Notes under the pieces: model-generated
What the model was told of the DNA's origin: nothing
Seen by the model: only the letters and a program-made list of their open reading frames with translations
Database searches by the model: none
Made by a program: the position numbers and the translations under genes
Shown here: positions 23,833 to 35,932 of the stretch, one piece after another
Numbering within the stretch: the stretch's first letter is position 1
How the letters are laid out: the number at the start of each line of letters is the position of its first letter
Source: Echinimonas agarilytica
Lineage (GTDB): Bacteria; Pseudomonadota; Gammaproteobacteria; Enterobacterales; Neiellaceae
Assembly (NCBI RefSeq): GCF_023703465.1
Contig: NZ_JAMQGP010000001.1
Coordinates: 1-64,000, forward strand
Length of the DNA stretch: 64,000 nt
Reading direction: 5' to 3'

Positions 23833-24753
23833 ATGAAGCAGGAATACGACTATTCAACATTCCAAGGCCTAATCTTGGCACTCCAAGATTATTGGGCTAA
23901 GCAAGGCTGCGTCATCGTTCAGCCTTTGGACATGGAAGTGGGCGCAGGCACCTTCCACCCTCAAACATTTTTACGTTCAATTGGTCCAGAGCCAATGAGC
24001 AGCGCTTACGTGCAACCTTGCCGTCGCCCTGCTGATGGCCGTTATGGTGAAAACCCTAACCGATTGCAACATTACTATCAGTTCCAAGTTGTTCTTAAAC
24101 CTTCACCCGACAACATACAAGAGTTGTATTTGGGCTCGCTTAAAGCGCTTGGCTTAGATACTTTGGTTCATGACGTGCGCTTCGTAGAAGACAACTGGGA
24201 ATCGCCTACGTTGGGTGCCTGGGGTCTTGGCTGGGAAGTTTGGTTGAACGGAATGGAAGTGACTCAGTTCACTTACTTCCAACAAGTAGGCGGCATTGAA
24301 TGTAAGCCTGTTACCGGTGAGATCACGTACGGCCTCGAACGAATTGCAATGTACTTGCAAGGCGTTGACTCGATTTACGATTTGGTATGGACAGACGGGC
24401 CTCTAGGCAAAGTTACCTATGGCGACGTATTCCACCAAAATGAAGTTGAACAATCGAAATATAATTTTGAGATCGCTGACACCGATGTGCTGTTCAAGCA
24501 GTTTGACCACTGCGAAAAAGAAAGCCAAAAACTGATTGAAGCTGGATTACCGCTGCCTGCTTACGAGCAAGTCATGAAAGCTAGTCATGCATTCAACATG
24601 CTCGATGCCCGTCATGCCATTTCAGTCACAGAACGACAGCGCTACATTCTACGCGTACGGGCGTTGGCAAAAGCCGTCGCAGAAGCATACTACGCGACAC
24701 GCGAAGCATTGGGTTTTCCGATGTGCAGTCACGCTAGCAAGTCGGAGAAGTGA
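23833..24753 (+). CDS. glyQ: Glycyl-tRNA synthetase alpha subunit
   Basis: The catalytic subunit of the bacterial heterotetrameric GlyRS. At 306 residues its characteristic segments are [52 protein letters not shown] and [20 protein letters not shown]. The ATG at 23833 fits the family start. A TATACT element at 23792-23797 could be the -10, but the -35 is poor. glyS follows two bases after the stop. Confidence 0.97.
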   Translation: MKQEYDYSTFQGLILALQDYWAKQGCVIVQPLDMEVGAGTFHPQTFLRSIGPEPMSSAYVQPCRRPADGRYGENPNRLQHYYQFQVVLKPSPDNIQELYLGSLKALGLDTLVHDVRFVEDNWESPTLGAWGLGWEVWLNGMEVTQFTYFQQVGGIECKPVTGEITYGLERIAMYLQGVDSIYDLVWTDGPLGKVTYGDVFHQNEVEQSKYNFEIADTDVLFKQFDHCEKESQKLIEAGLPLPAYEQVMKASHAFNMLDARHAISVTERQRYILRVRALAKAVAEAYYATREALGFPMCSHASKSEK

Positions 24754-24755
24754 TT

Positions 24756-26831
24756 ATGACTACAGAAAATTTGCTGGTTGAACTCGGCACGGAAGAACTA
24801 CCGCCTAAAGCACTACCTAAACTCGCCTCAGCATTTGCTGCAGCATTTGAAGCTGGCCTGAAAGATGCCGGTTTAGTGTTTGAAAATGTTAATTGGCTTG
24901 CGAGCCCTCGCCGTCTTGCCATTCAAGTTTCAGCGCTGGCTCATGCGCAACCTGACCGTGTTGAAGACAAGCGTGGGCCTTCGGTAAGCGCAGCGTTTGA
25001 TGCCGATGGCAATCCTACCAAAGCAGCACAAGGTTGGGCTCGAGGAAACGGCATTACCGTTGATCAAGCTTCACGCCTAAAAACTGACAAAGGTGAGTGG
25101 TTACTTCATCGCGCTGAGATTAAAGGTAAGGATGTAGCATCGCTTCTGCCAGACCTTGTTCAGAAAGCGGTCAAGCAAATACCTATCCCAAAAGCAATGC
25201 GCTGGGGTGCGTACGACACTGAGTTCATTCGCCCTGTTCACACCTTCACACTACTCTATGGCGACACACTGATAGACGCTGAAGTATTGGGCAAACGATC
25301 GGGCCTTCAAGTCCAAGGACATCGTTTCCACAGCGAAGGACTTATTTCAATTGCGCATGCTGATGAATACGAGACCCTGTTAGAAACTCAAGGACGCGTC
25401 ATTGCGAGCTTTGAGCGTCGTCGCAACATCATCAAGCAACAAGTAAAAGCAGTTGCCGCACAAGAAGGCGGTGTTGCAGACATTGATGCGGATTTGCTAG
25501 ACGAAGTGACTGCACTGGTTGAATGGCCTGTCACCTTGGTGGGTAGTTTTGAAAACGACTTTTTAGTCGTCCCGAAAGAAGCTCTCATCTACACGATGAA
25601 AGACAATCAAAAATACTTTCCGGTGCTCGATAGAAGCGGCGAACTCATGTCTCGCTTCATCTTTGTATCGAATATTGAAAGTAAAGATCCAAGCCAAGTT
25701 GTTTCCGGCAACGAGAAAGTGATTCGCCCTCGCCTTGCGGATGCACGTTTCTTTTTAGAAACTGATAGCAAGAAAACTTTAGAGTCACGTGTTGAAAGCC
25801 TGGGTACTGTGCTGTTTCAAAAACAACTTGGAACACTAAAAGACAAAGCCGAACGCGTAGCAAAACTCGCAGGGTACATTGCGGCTCAGTTAGGTGGAAA
25901 TGAAACCGACGCGTTACGCGCAGGCTTGTTAAGCAAAACCGACTTAATGACCGAGATGGTGATGGAATTCCCGGATGTACAAGGAGTAATGGGAATGCAC
26001 TACGCGCGCAACGACGGCGAAACCGAAGCGGTGGCCATTGCACTCAACGAACAGTACATGCCCCGCTACTCAGGTGACCAATTACCTTCAACTGAAGTGG
26101 GATGCGCTCTGGCGATCGCCGAAAAGATTGACACACTTGTGGGTATTTTTGGTATTGGCCAGGCACCAAAAGGTGACAAAGACCCATTTGCTCTCCGGCG
26201 CGCAGCGATTGGCTCTTTGCGTATTTTAGTAGAGAAGTCATTGCCGCTAGATATCGCTGACCTCGCTCATCAAGCCCAATCAAACTTTGGCCCTCACCAA
26301 CTTACCAATGCTAACGTTGTTGATGACGTAGTCGATTTTACACTAGGTCGCTTCCGTACTTGGTATGAAGATCAGTCAGTCAGCGTTGATGTGATCCAAG
26401 CAGTATTGGCAAAGCGCCCTACTGAACCTTCAGATTTTGATGCCCGTATAAAAGCCGTAAGCCACTTCCGAACACTCTCGCAGTCGTCTGATCTTGCCGC
26501 TGCGAACAAACGTGTTGGTAACATTTTGGCGAAAATTGAAGGTCAGTTGCTAACTTCAATTGATACGAGCTTGCTCACTGAGCCTGCCGAAATTGCATTG
26601 TACAATGCGTTTACCGAGGCACAGTTAAAGTTGAAGCCTCTGTTTGCCGACAGTAACTATCAGCAAGCACTGACGGAACTCGCAACGTTAAATGAGGTCA
26701 TCAATGCATTCTTTGATGAAGTCATGGTCAACGCTGACGATACTGCTGTCCGACAAAACCGTCAGGCATTATTGAACCAACTTCATCAGGCATTTTTACA
26801 TACTGCTGACATCTCGTTATTGCAACAATAA
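24756..26831 (+). CDS. glyS: Glycyl-tRNA synthetase beta subunit
   Basis: The large subunit that recognises tRNA-Gly. It runs from [16 protein letters not shown] at the N-terminus through HD-like and B3/4-like regions to a C-terminal anticodon-binding DALR-type domain ([18 protein letters not shown]). I choose the ATG at 24756 ([13 protein letters not shown] eight bases upstream) over the GTG at 24750 that overlaps glyQ. This gives 691 residues, the normal size. A strong terminator follows. Confidence 0.96.
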   Translation: MTTENLLVELGTEELPPKALPKLASAFAAAFEAGLKDAGLVFENVNWLASPRRLAIQVSALAHAQPDRVEDKRGPSVSAAFDADGNPTKAAQGWARGNGITVDQASRLKTDKGEWLLHRAEIKGKDVASLLPDLVQKAVKQIPIPKAMRWGAYDTEFIRPVHTFTLLYGDTLIDAEVLGKRSGLQVQGHRFHSEGLISIAHADEYETLLETQGRVIASFERRRNIIKQQVKAVAAQEGGVADIDADLLDEVTALVEWPVTLVGSFENDFLVVPKEALIYTMKDNQKYFPVLDRSGELMSRFIFVSNIESKDPSQVVSGNEKVIRPRLADARFFLETDSKKTLESRVESLGTVLFQKQLGTLKDKAERVAKLAGYIAAQLGGNETDALRAGLLSKTDLMTEMVMEFPDVQGVMGMHYARNDGETEAVAIALNEQYMPRYSGDQLPSTEVGCALAIAEKIDTLVGIFGIGQAPKGDKDPFALRRAAIGSLRILVEKSLPLDIADLAHQAQSNFGPHQLTNANVVDDVVDFTLGRFRTWYEDQSVSVDVIQAVLAKRPTEPSDFDARIKAVSHFRTLSQSSDLAAANKRVGNILAKIEGQLLTSIDTSLLTEPAEIALYNAFTEAQLKLKPLFADSNYQQALTELATLNEVINAFFDEVMVNADDTAVRQNRQALLNQLHQAFLHTADISLLQQ

Positions 26832-26860
26832 AGCACATGTTGCAGACGTTGTGGTTACAC

Positions 26861-26889
26861 AAAAAACCGGTCGTTAGGCCGGTTTTTTT
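26861..26889 (+). terminator. glyQS rho-independent terminator
   Basis: The arms AAAAAACCGG (26861-26870) and CCGGTTTTTT (26879-26888) form a ten-base stem with an eight-base loop, ending in a T-run. It begins 30 bases after the glyS stop. Confidence 0.92.
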
Positions 26890-26917
26890 ATGCCAAATAT
26901 TCTAAGGTAAGCTAGCT

Positions 26918-26932
26918 TTAGGTCAGACCTAA
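26918..26932. promoter_or_regulatory. 15-base palindromic operator-like site
   Basis: TTAGGTCAGACCTAA is a perfect palindrome about a central A, ending seven bases before the lipoprotein ATG. Its core GGTCAGACC is shared with FadR-type operators, but the flanks differ. It could be a repressor site or a structured translation-initiation region. Confidence 0.4.
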
Positions 26933-26939
26933 TTCACTC

Positions 26940-27407
26940 ATGGACGCAAACATGATTTCCCTTGTAAATCGCATTGCCGTAGTCGTAAGCATATTACTAT
27001 TGCAAGGATGCCAAACCACTGCGAAGAAACCAGCTCCTCCCCCTCCGCCAGTTAAGCCTGATCTCTCAGCAGTGATGTATCTACGAGCCGTATTCACTTG
27101 GTGGGACGCTGAGGAGCCATTTAAGGTGGTACGTGTTTCTGATGATTTATATCGTTCGCAAACAAAACTTGTGGCAGATGGCGAATACTATGATTTCAAA
27201 TTCGCGGATGCGAGCTGGAGTTCGGGCATGAATTGCGGTTACTTAACTGAAGCCGACGAGATCGTCATCGACAACGGAGCTCCAGTGAATGCGAATTGCA
27301 ATTCTGCGGGATCATATTTCAGGTTTAAGCCCAAAAGGACCGGCGTATTTTACTTTTATTTTGACAATCGAGGCGATCAACCCAAAGTATATATTGAACG
27401 GAAATGA
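26940..27407 (+). CDS. Small exported lipoprotein, unknown function
   Basis: The 155-residue protein has a type II signal peptide ending in the lipobox LLLQGC (Cys near residue 24), then a short Ala/Lys/Pro linker with a run of prolines. A roughly 100-residue beta-rich domain follows. Its pattern (MYLRAVFTWWDAEEPF, DGEYYDFKFADASW, GSYFRFKPKRTGVFYFYFD) is reminiscent of the small carbohydrate-binding-type beta-sandwich seen in starch-active enzymes of marine bacteria. That resemblance is by eye only and no function is assigned. There is no convincing ribosome-binding site; an in-frame ATG at 26952 is an alternative start. A palindrome lies just upstream. Confidence 0.7.
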   Translation: MDANMISLVNRIAVVVSILLLQGCQTTAKKPAPPPPPVKPDLSAVMYLRAVFTWWDAEEPFKVVRVSDDLYRSQTKLVADGEYYDFKFADASWSSGMNCGYLTEADEIVIDNGAPVNANCNSAGSYFRFKPKRTGVFYFYFDNRGDQPKVYIERK

Positions 27408-27412
27408 GTGGA

Positions 27413-27428
27413 TGTTTCACGTGAAACA
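27413..27428. promoter_or_regulatory. parS centromere site 2 (within a 28-base palindrome)
   Basis: TGTTTCACGTGAAACA is identical to site 1. The dyad extends six more bases on each side (27407-27434), giving a perfect 28-base palindrome between two convergent genes. There is no T-run, so parS is a better reading than a terminator. Confidence 0.9.
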
Positions 27429-27446
27429 TCCACTATCATGTTGAAC

Positions 27447-27992
27447 TCAACTCCATTTAATTGAACACCCCATACTCGCCACCTGTTCTGCCGGACCAAG
27501 CCCCGTTTCGGCAATTTGGAGCATAGCGTTGAGCAGCTCAGGAGTTCTGTTAGTGGCATCCCTCATTTTGGCGTCATCCAAGCGCCCACGATATTGCAGC
27601 TCACCTCTCGCGTTAAAGCCAAAAAAATCAGGTGTACAAACCGCATTATATGCCTTGCCGACTTCTTGTGTTTCATCGACCAGATACGGGAATTCAAACC
27701 CATGCGTGTCGGCAAACTCCACCATTTTATCTGGGGAATCTTCAGCTACATCATGATAATCATTCGACATGACGGCGAGCACTTTAACACCTGCTTGCTG
27801 CAACGATTTTGTATCCTCAGCCAAGCGGTCAGCAACTGTTTTCACAAAGGGGCAATGATTACAAATAAAAGCTATCAATAAGCCACGTTCGCCTAAATAG
27901 TGACTCATGGTATGCGACTGTCCATGCGCGTCTAGCAATGTGAACTCAGGTGCCTTCCAACCAAAATCACAAATAGGTGTATCTAACAGCAT
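27447..27992 (-). CDS. Thioredoxin-fold (AhpC/TSA-like) protein
   Basis: The 181-residue cytoplasmic protein starts with FGWKAPEFTLLDAHGQSHTM, the redoxin N-terminal pattern. It has a CxxC active site in FICNHCPFVKTVADRL. Later segments (VLAVMSNDYHDVAEDSPDKM, VCTPDFFGFNARGELQYRGR) fit the small thioredoxin-family group related to peroxiredoxins. It is probably a thiol oxidoreductase of unknown partner. AAGGA precedes the ATG. Its neighbour, a quinol-monooxygenase-like gene, is 55 bases upstream on the same strand. Confidence 0.83.
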   Translation of the reverse strand: MLLDTPICDFGWKAPEFTLLDAHGQSHTMSHYLGERGLLIAFICNHCPFVKTVADRLAEDTKSLQQAGVKVLAVMSNDYHDVAEDSPDKMVEFADTHGFEFPYLVDETQEVGKAYNAVCTPDFFGFNARGELQYRGRLDDAKMRDATNRTPELLNAMLQIAETGLGPAEQVASMGCSIKWS

Positions 27993-28047
27993 AACATTTC
28001 CTTCTTAACCGGTTGTGCGACAAATCGTTAATTTCAACTTTGGCCCA

Positions 28048-28338
28048 CTAACCAATGACCGTCATTTCGTGAACGACGAATGATTCAACGCAACCTTCGG
28101 TGGCTTTCATGTACTCTGCGAGATGTGTATTGCCCATATGTACTTGCCATAACTCGCGCGATTCCCAGTTCTCGTAAAACAAAAAGTGTGCTGGGTTATC
28201 ATTGTCTTGGTGCAAGTCATAGTTAACACAACCTTCCTCGGCACGCGTAGTGTCAATGAGCTTCAATAGCTCGGCTTTAACCACATCAATTTTTCCTTCA
28301 TTTGCGACGATATTAGCGACGATTGTTAACTGGCTCAT
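28048..28338 (-). CDS. Antibiotic-biosynthesis-monooxygenase-fold protein (YgiN-like)
   Basis: The 96 residues have the dimeric alpha-beta barrel pattern: VANIVANEGKIDVVKAELLKLIDTTRAEEGCVNYDLHQD, then NPAHFLFYENWESRELW and a final HMGNTHLAEYMKA. The family includes quinol monooxygenases and degradation enzymes, and the actual substrate cannot be told. It lies between a redoxin and a zinc-type dehydrogenase on the same strand, which suggests a small redox or quinone-detoxification group. Confidence 0.8.
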   Translation of the reverse strand: MSQLTIVANIVANEGKIDVVKAELLKLIDTTRAEEGCVNYDLHQDNDNPAHFLFYENWESRELWQVHMGNTHLAEYMKATEGCVESFVVHEMTVIG

Positions 28339-28391
28339 AGCTTTTAAAAACCTCTACATGTGTGGGAGCGTTTCGCTCGTTGGACGTTTGA

Positions 28392-29423
28392 TTACGCATC
28401 AAACCCTTCTAAAACAATTTTTCCGATCGCTCGTCCAGACTCAAGCTGTGAGTGAGCTTCTCTTAAGTTCTCGGCATTAATGATACCCAAGGAGTGACCC
28501 ACGGTCGTTTGTACGTACCCTAGGTCTACCAAGTCAGCGACACGACTCAATAATTTACCTTGTTCACCCATATCTGCGGCATTGAACATAGAGCGCGAAA
28601 ACATGAACTCCCAATGAAGCGATAGACTTTTGAGTTTTATCTGACTGATATCCAGCTGCTCGGGATCATCAATCATGGCTATCCGACCAAAAGGAACGAG
28701 TAACTTGGTGTAGGTTTCAAAATATGTCTCTGTACTGTTAAGACTTGCAACATGGGTGATCTGCCCTAGCCCAAGCGCTTCAATTTGAGGCTCCAAAGGC
28801 TTACTGTGATCCACCACATAATCAGCGCCTAGCTTTTTGACCCAGGCTTGTGAGCTTTCCCGAGATGCCGTCGCAATAATGGTGGCACCGGTAATCGCCT
28901 TCGCTAATTGTAGCAATATCGAGCCAACGCCACCCGCCGCACCAACCACAAGCAACACTTCACTTGAGCGCGACTTTGTGTTCGGCAGCTGTTGCACAAG
29001 TTGAAGATGCTGAAACAGAAGTTCCCACGCCGTGATCGTTGTCAGTGGTAGCGCTGCAGCTTCATCATTGGACAGATTCTTAGGCTTACTTCCGACCAAA
29101 CGCTCATCCACAAGTTGAAATTCAGCGTTACTTCCTTGTCGGGTTAAATCACCCGCATAAAATACTTGATCACCGGGCGTAAATTCGATCACGTCTTTTC
29201 CGACTGCAACCACCTCTCCCACAGCATCCCAACCCAGCACTTTGGCTGTACCGTTTTCGGGAGGCATCAATTGGCGAACCTTATAGTCAACGGGGTTCAC
29301 CGAAATGGCTTTAACCTTAACAAGTAAGTCTCTGCCCATAGCAATAGGCTGTGGGAGTTCGATATCGACCAATGCATTGCTGTCGGTGATCGGTAACGAT
29401 TGTGTAAATGCTACGGCTTTCAT
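28392..29423 (-). CDS. Zinc-type alcohol dehydrogenase / quinone oxidoreductase
   Basis: The 343-residue medium-chain dehydrogenase/reductase has a GroES-like N-terminal domain (ISVNPVDYKVRQ, VLGWDAVGEVVAVG) and a Rossmann domain with VVGAAGGVGSILLQLAK. There is no structural-zinc cysteine cluster, so it is more like the NADPH:quinone oxidoreductase or enoyl-reductase branch. GGAG precedes the ATG at 29423; a GTG one codon earlier is possible. It is divergently transcribed from a LysR-type regulator, which is therefore its likely controller. Confidence 0.85.
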   Translation of the reverse strand: MKAVAFTQSLPITDSNALVDIELPQPIAMGRDLLVKVKAISVNPVDYKVRQLMPPENGTAKVLGWDAVGEVVAVGKDVIEFTPGDQVFYAGDLTRQGSNAEFQLVDERLVGSKPKNLSNDEAAALPLTTITAWELLFQHLQLVQQLPNTKSRSSEVLLVVGAAGGVGSILLQLAKAITGATIIATASRESSQAWVKKLGADYVVDHSKPLEPQIEALGLGQITHVASLNSTETYFETYTKLLVPFGRIAMIDDPEQLDISQIKLKSLSLHWEFMFSRSMFNAADMGEQGKLLSRVADLVDLGYVQTTVGHSLGIINAENLREAHSQLESGRAIGKIVLEGFDA

Positions 29424-29520
29424 CACTTTGCTCTCCTGCTATCAAAGTTAAACAAATGCACAAGTTCATTTGAAGACGGGCCATATTAAACCTTGCTAAC
29501 GGAAGCTTTAACCGTGTAAT

Positions 29521-29539
29521 GTTTGAATAATTATCAAAC
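29521..29539. promoter_or_regulatory. LysR-type operator candidate
   Basis: GTTTGA-N7-TCAAAC is a perfect dyad with the T-N11-A form favoured by LysR-type regulators. It lies in the divergent region between the dehydrogenase and the regulator, 14 bases before the regulator ATG. Confidence 0.5.
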
Positions 29540-29553
29540 AAAATTTGAAAGTC

Positions 29554-30489
29554 ATGCTATTAGAAGATTTGCAGGTCATATTAAAGGTAGCGGAATTTCG
29601 GAACATTACAGCTGCGGCCGAAAATTTAGACATGCAGCCAGCCACCGCTAGCGCTGCGGTAAAGCGTGTAGAAAAAGCGTTGGGCGCAGAGCTGTTTATC
29701 CGGACAACACGACACTTACGTCTATCTGTTGCCGGAGAGCGCTACATACCACAATGCGAGCAAGCTATGGCAATGCTCGAACAAGCCAAACAAAACATGA
29801 AGGAAGAGCTAGGTGTTGTAGACGGAGAGCTAAGACTTACCCTATCGTCGGATTTGGGACGCAACGTGATTTTACCGTGGCTCGACGAACTGATGACAAC
29901 ACACCCTCGCCTCTCTTTGCGGGCCAACATTACAGACAGCAATGTCGACTTCTATCGCGATTCTGTAGACATGGCACTTCGATATGGCTTTCCTGATGAT
30001 GCAAGCCTTTATGGCTTTAAAATTTGTAACGTACCGCGGCTATTATGCGCCTCTCAAGGCTACCTGTCAGAGAATGGAACACCACAACACCCACACGATC
30101 TGCCATCACATAACGGCCTGTTTTATCAATTACATGATGTCATTCATGATGTATGGGATTTTGCACATCATGGCACTGACTACAAAATTAAACTGAGTGG
30201 CAACCGCGCATCTAACGATGGTGAACTGGTTCGGCGGTGGTGTGTGGCAGGGCACGGACTCGCAGCCAAGTCTGCATTAGATATGGCCGACGATCTGTTA
30301 TCACAACGGGTGATAAGTGTGATGCCTAGCTATCAGCCCTTGCCGACAGAACTCTGGCTAGTTTGTCCAAGCCGTCAATCGATCACACCCGCCATGCGGC
30401 TGCTACGTGATAGCTTGCGTGACAAAACAGCATCGCTACTTCAACAGCTTGCCGATAAAGGCATTATCGACTCGAGCATGTTGGTATAG
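29554..30489 (+). CDS. LysR-family transcriptional regulator
   Basis: About 311 residues. An N-terminal winged helix-turn-helix (LLEDLQVILKVAEFRNITAAAENLDMQPATASAAVKRVEKALGA, residues 2-45) is followed by a periplasmic-binding-protein-like effector domain (ELRLTLSSDLGRNVILPWL onwards). The ATG at 29554 is preferred over the TTG three codons earlier. It is divergent from the quinone-oxidoreductase-like gene, and the palindrome in between suggests autoregulation and control of that gene. The effector is unknown. Confidence 0.88.
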   Translation: MLLEDLQVILKVAEFRNITAAAENLDMQPATASAAVKRVEKALGAELFIRTTRHLRLSVAGERYIPQCEQAMAMLEQAKQNMKEELGVVDGELRLTLSSDLGRNVILPWLDELMTTHPRLSLRANITDSNVDFYRDSVDMALRYGFPDDASLYGFKICNVPRLLCASQGYLSENGTPQHPHDLPSHNGLFYQLHDVIHDVWDFAHHGTDYKIKLSGNRASNDGELVRRWCVAGHGLAAKSALDMADDLLSQRVISVMPSYQPLPTELWLVCPSRQSITPAMRLLRDSLRDKTASLLQQLADKGIIDSSMLV

Positions 30490-30521
30490 CTTAGCGCTTT
30501 GATTAGCCAAATTGCAGACAT

Positions 30522-30572
30522 AAAAAAGGCAACCCTCGAGTTGCCTTCAAACGATGACTCAATCGTTGAGTC
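30522..30572 (-). terminator. gyrB tandem terminator hairpins
   Basis: On the minus strand a first hairpin (arms 30556-30562 and 30566-30572, GACTCAA/TTGAGTC) is followed by a second (30526-30533 and 30540-30547, AAGGCAAC/GTTGCCTT). The second runs into a six-base T-run. The second is a good intrinsic terminator for gyrB. Confidence 0.8.
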
Positions 30573-30584
30573 TATTACCTAACT

Positions 30585-34104
<3,520 letters not shown>

Positions 34105-34195
34105 TCACGGTTCCGAATAACATAACGACTAAATGCCGAAGCAAGCCTTCAATTGTACCGTGATGCACAGCAAAAACCCATGTTTGAAACCGCGA

Positions 34196-35767
34196 TTACG
34201 CCGCTGGAAGCACAATTATAAGCGTTGTTGAATTGGCGTCATCATCAACTTCTAATTCAAGAGACCCATTCTGAGCCTTAACCAGCAACTGAGCTGAATA
34301 TGTACCAATGCCAGTGCCGCCTTCTTTACCCGATGTTGCATACTTTTCGAAAAATTTACTGCGTATATTTTGGGGCACACTACCATCATTCGACAGGATG
34401 ATTTTGATCGTCTTATCGTCGCGTGAAATACTCGCTCGAACTGCTGATTTTTCAGGCGCAGCTTCAAAGGCATTTTTCACTAAATTGAAGAATACCGAAT
34501 ACAACAGTAAAGGATCACCAAGACTAAATAGAGATTTGTCGGAGCTTCCCGAAGGCACAATGAGGTTGCACGTGAGGCGTTTGGCTGCAAATGAATTATC
34601 ACAGACAGTAATCACATCCTTAAGTAACTTTGCGGTATCAATTTCGGTGGCGTCAAGCTGATATATGCCTTGCTCAATCTTATACAGTTCAGCCGACAAA
34701 TTAATCATGTTTAATAACTGATGAGCCAAGAAATCAATGCCGTTGCTGTGTTCAGTGATCACATCTAAATTGCGTGGTTGCAATGCTATTTGTTGTATCG
34801 ATGCAATAATTCCAGAAAGCGGTCCTTTCAAGTCATGGCGAACCATCTGCTCAGCTTCATTTCTGGCTTCGGCCAATGCGATCATGTCATCAACGCTCGA
34901 CTGGGCCTCCCAGATGCGTTGCACCTGCATCATCATATTACGCACCCGCAATTGAAGAAGATGCGGGTTTATAGGCTTAGTGATGTAGTCGATTGCTCCC
35001 AACTCCATGCCTTTAAGTTCCGAGTCCGCTTCGTTCATAGCCGTGACAAACATCACGGGAATGTGTTCAGTATTTGACTGAGAGCGAAGCTCTTTCAACA
35101 CCTCGTACCCACTAATTCCGGGCATCATAATGTCGAGCAAGACGAGATCTGGCGGCGATTCGGAACGGCAAATATCTAGCGCTTTCTGACCGTTATTGGC
35201 CAACTTAATCTTATATTTATTTTTCAATAAATCGGCTAATAGGCGTAAATTATCGGGCGTATCATCAACAAGCAAAATAACGCCATCTTTCAAGCTTTTA
35301 TCATCTACAGGGGCTATATCAATCGGTATTTCAACTTCTTGATGCTGGGTTACGCCAGGGATTTGAATTTCAGAAGGGATGCGCGCAGGCCGGTTTCGCG
35401 CACGTTCAATTCGGCTGCGGAGCATTGCTGGGGAAAACGGTTTAATCACGATTTCACTCACGCCTTGACGAATGGCTTCGGTCACTCGGTCACGCTCAGC
35501 TTCGGCGGTAATCATTACAAAAGGCAGGCGCTGCCAAGCGGGACTGGCTTTCACGCGTTTGAGGAATTCAATGCCCGTCATAACCGGCATATTCCAATCG
35601 GACAGAATAAGGTCAACGTTGTGATTGTTAAGAACACGGAGTGCTTCACTGCCATTACTAGCCTGATACACTTCTTTCGCGCCAAATTCTTTGACTTGCT
35701 GAACGGTAATTTTTCGAATGGCATCCATATCTTCTACCACTAATACCACAGTCTTATTTGAAAGCAC
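34196..35767 (-). CDS. REC-REC-histidine kinase, soluble hybrid sensor
   Basis: The 523 residues are in the order receiver 1 (about 5-122, phospho-acceptor Asp57 in LILSDWNMP), receiver 2 (about 163-280, Asp212 in LVLLDIMMPGISG), a short helical linker, HisKA (His311 in MVRHDLKGPLSG) and HATPase (N-box FFNLVKNAFEA, G-box GGTGIGTYSAQLL). There is no signal peptide or membrane segment, so it is cytoplasmic and probably takes input by phosphotransfer. The start is GTG with GGAG upstream. It is inserted between dnaN and recF, a place not usually occupied by a signalling gene. A terminator separates it from dnaN, so it may lead the recF-gyrB transcript. Its partner is unknown. Confidence 0.9.
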   Translation of the reverse strand: MLSNKTVVLVVEDMDAIRKITVQQVKEFGAKEVYQASNGSEALRVLNNHNVDLILSDWNMPVMTGIEFLKRVKASPAWQRLPFVMITAEAERDRVTEAIRQGVSEIVIKPFSPAMLRSRIERARNRPARIPSEIQIPGVTQHQEVEIPIDIAPVDDKSLKDGVILLVDDTPDNLRLLADLLKNKYKIKLANNGQKALDICRSESPPDLVLLDIMMPGISGYEVLKELRSQSNTEHIPVMFVTAMNEADSELKGMELGAIDYITKPINPHLLQLRVRNMMMQVQRIWEAQSSVDDMIALAEARNEAEQMVRHDLKGPLSGIIASIQQIALQPRNLDVITEHSNGIDFLAHQLLNMINLSAELYKIEQGIYQLDATEIDTAKLLKDVITVCDNSFAAKRLTCNLIVPSGSSDKSLFSLGDPLLLYSVFFNLVKNAFEAAPEKSAVRASISRDDKTIKIILSNDGSVPQNIRSKFFEKYATSGKEGGTGIGTYSAQLLVKAQNGSLELEVDDDANSTTLIIVLPAA

Positions 35768-35875
35768 GTAAGTCTCCTAAGCCTATTGCAACACGTTTCG
35801 GTCATCAGGCTTAAGTGTAGTCATTACATCACCCATCCAGCGTATGAAGAACACGACCAAAGTTGGATTTTTGGC

Positions 35876-35901
35876 AATAAAAAACCCACCGAAGTGGGTT
35901 C
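35876..35901 (-). terminator. dnaAN rho-independent terminator
   Basis: On the minus strand a seven-base stem AACCCAC/GTGGGTT closed by a TTCG tetraloop runs into a T-run, just after the dnaN stop. It would separate dnaA-dnaN from the kinase-recF-gyrB genes. Confidence 0.88.
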
Positions 35902-35932
35902 TTAACTATTTGACGGAAAAAGAAGTAGCTGG

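Noticed and set aside
25786..25791. Further CACGTG cores at 25786 (glyS), 30944 (gyrB) and about 36283 (dnaN) as extra parS sites
   Set aside because: The flanking bases do not form the 16-base palindrome; only the central six bases match.
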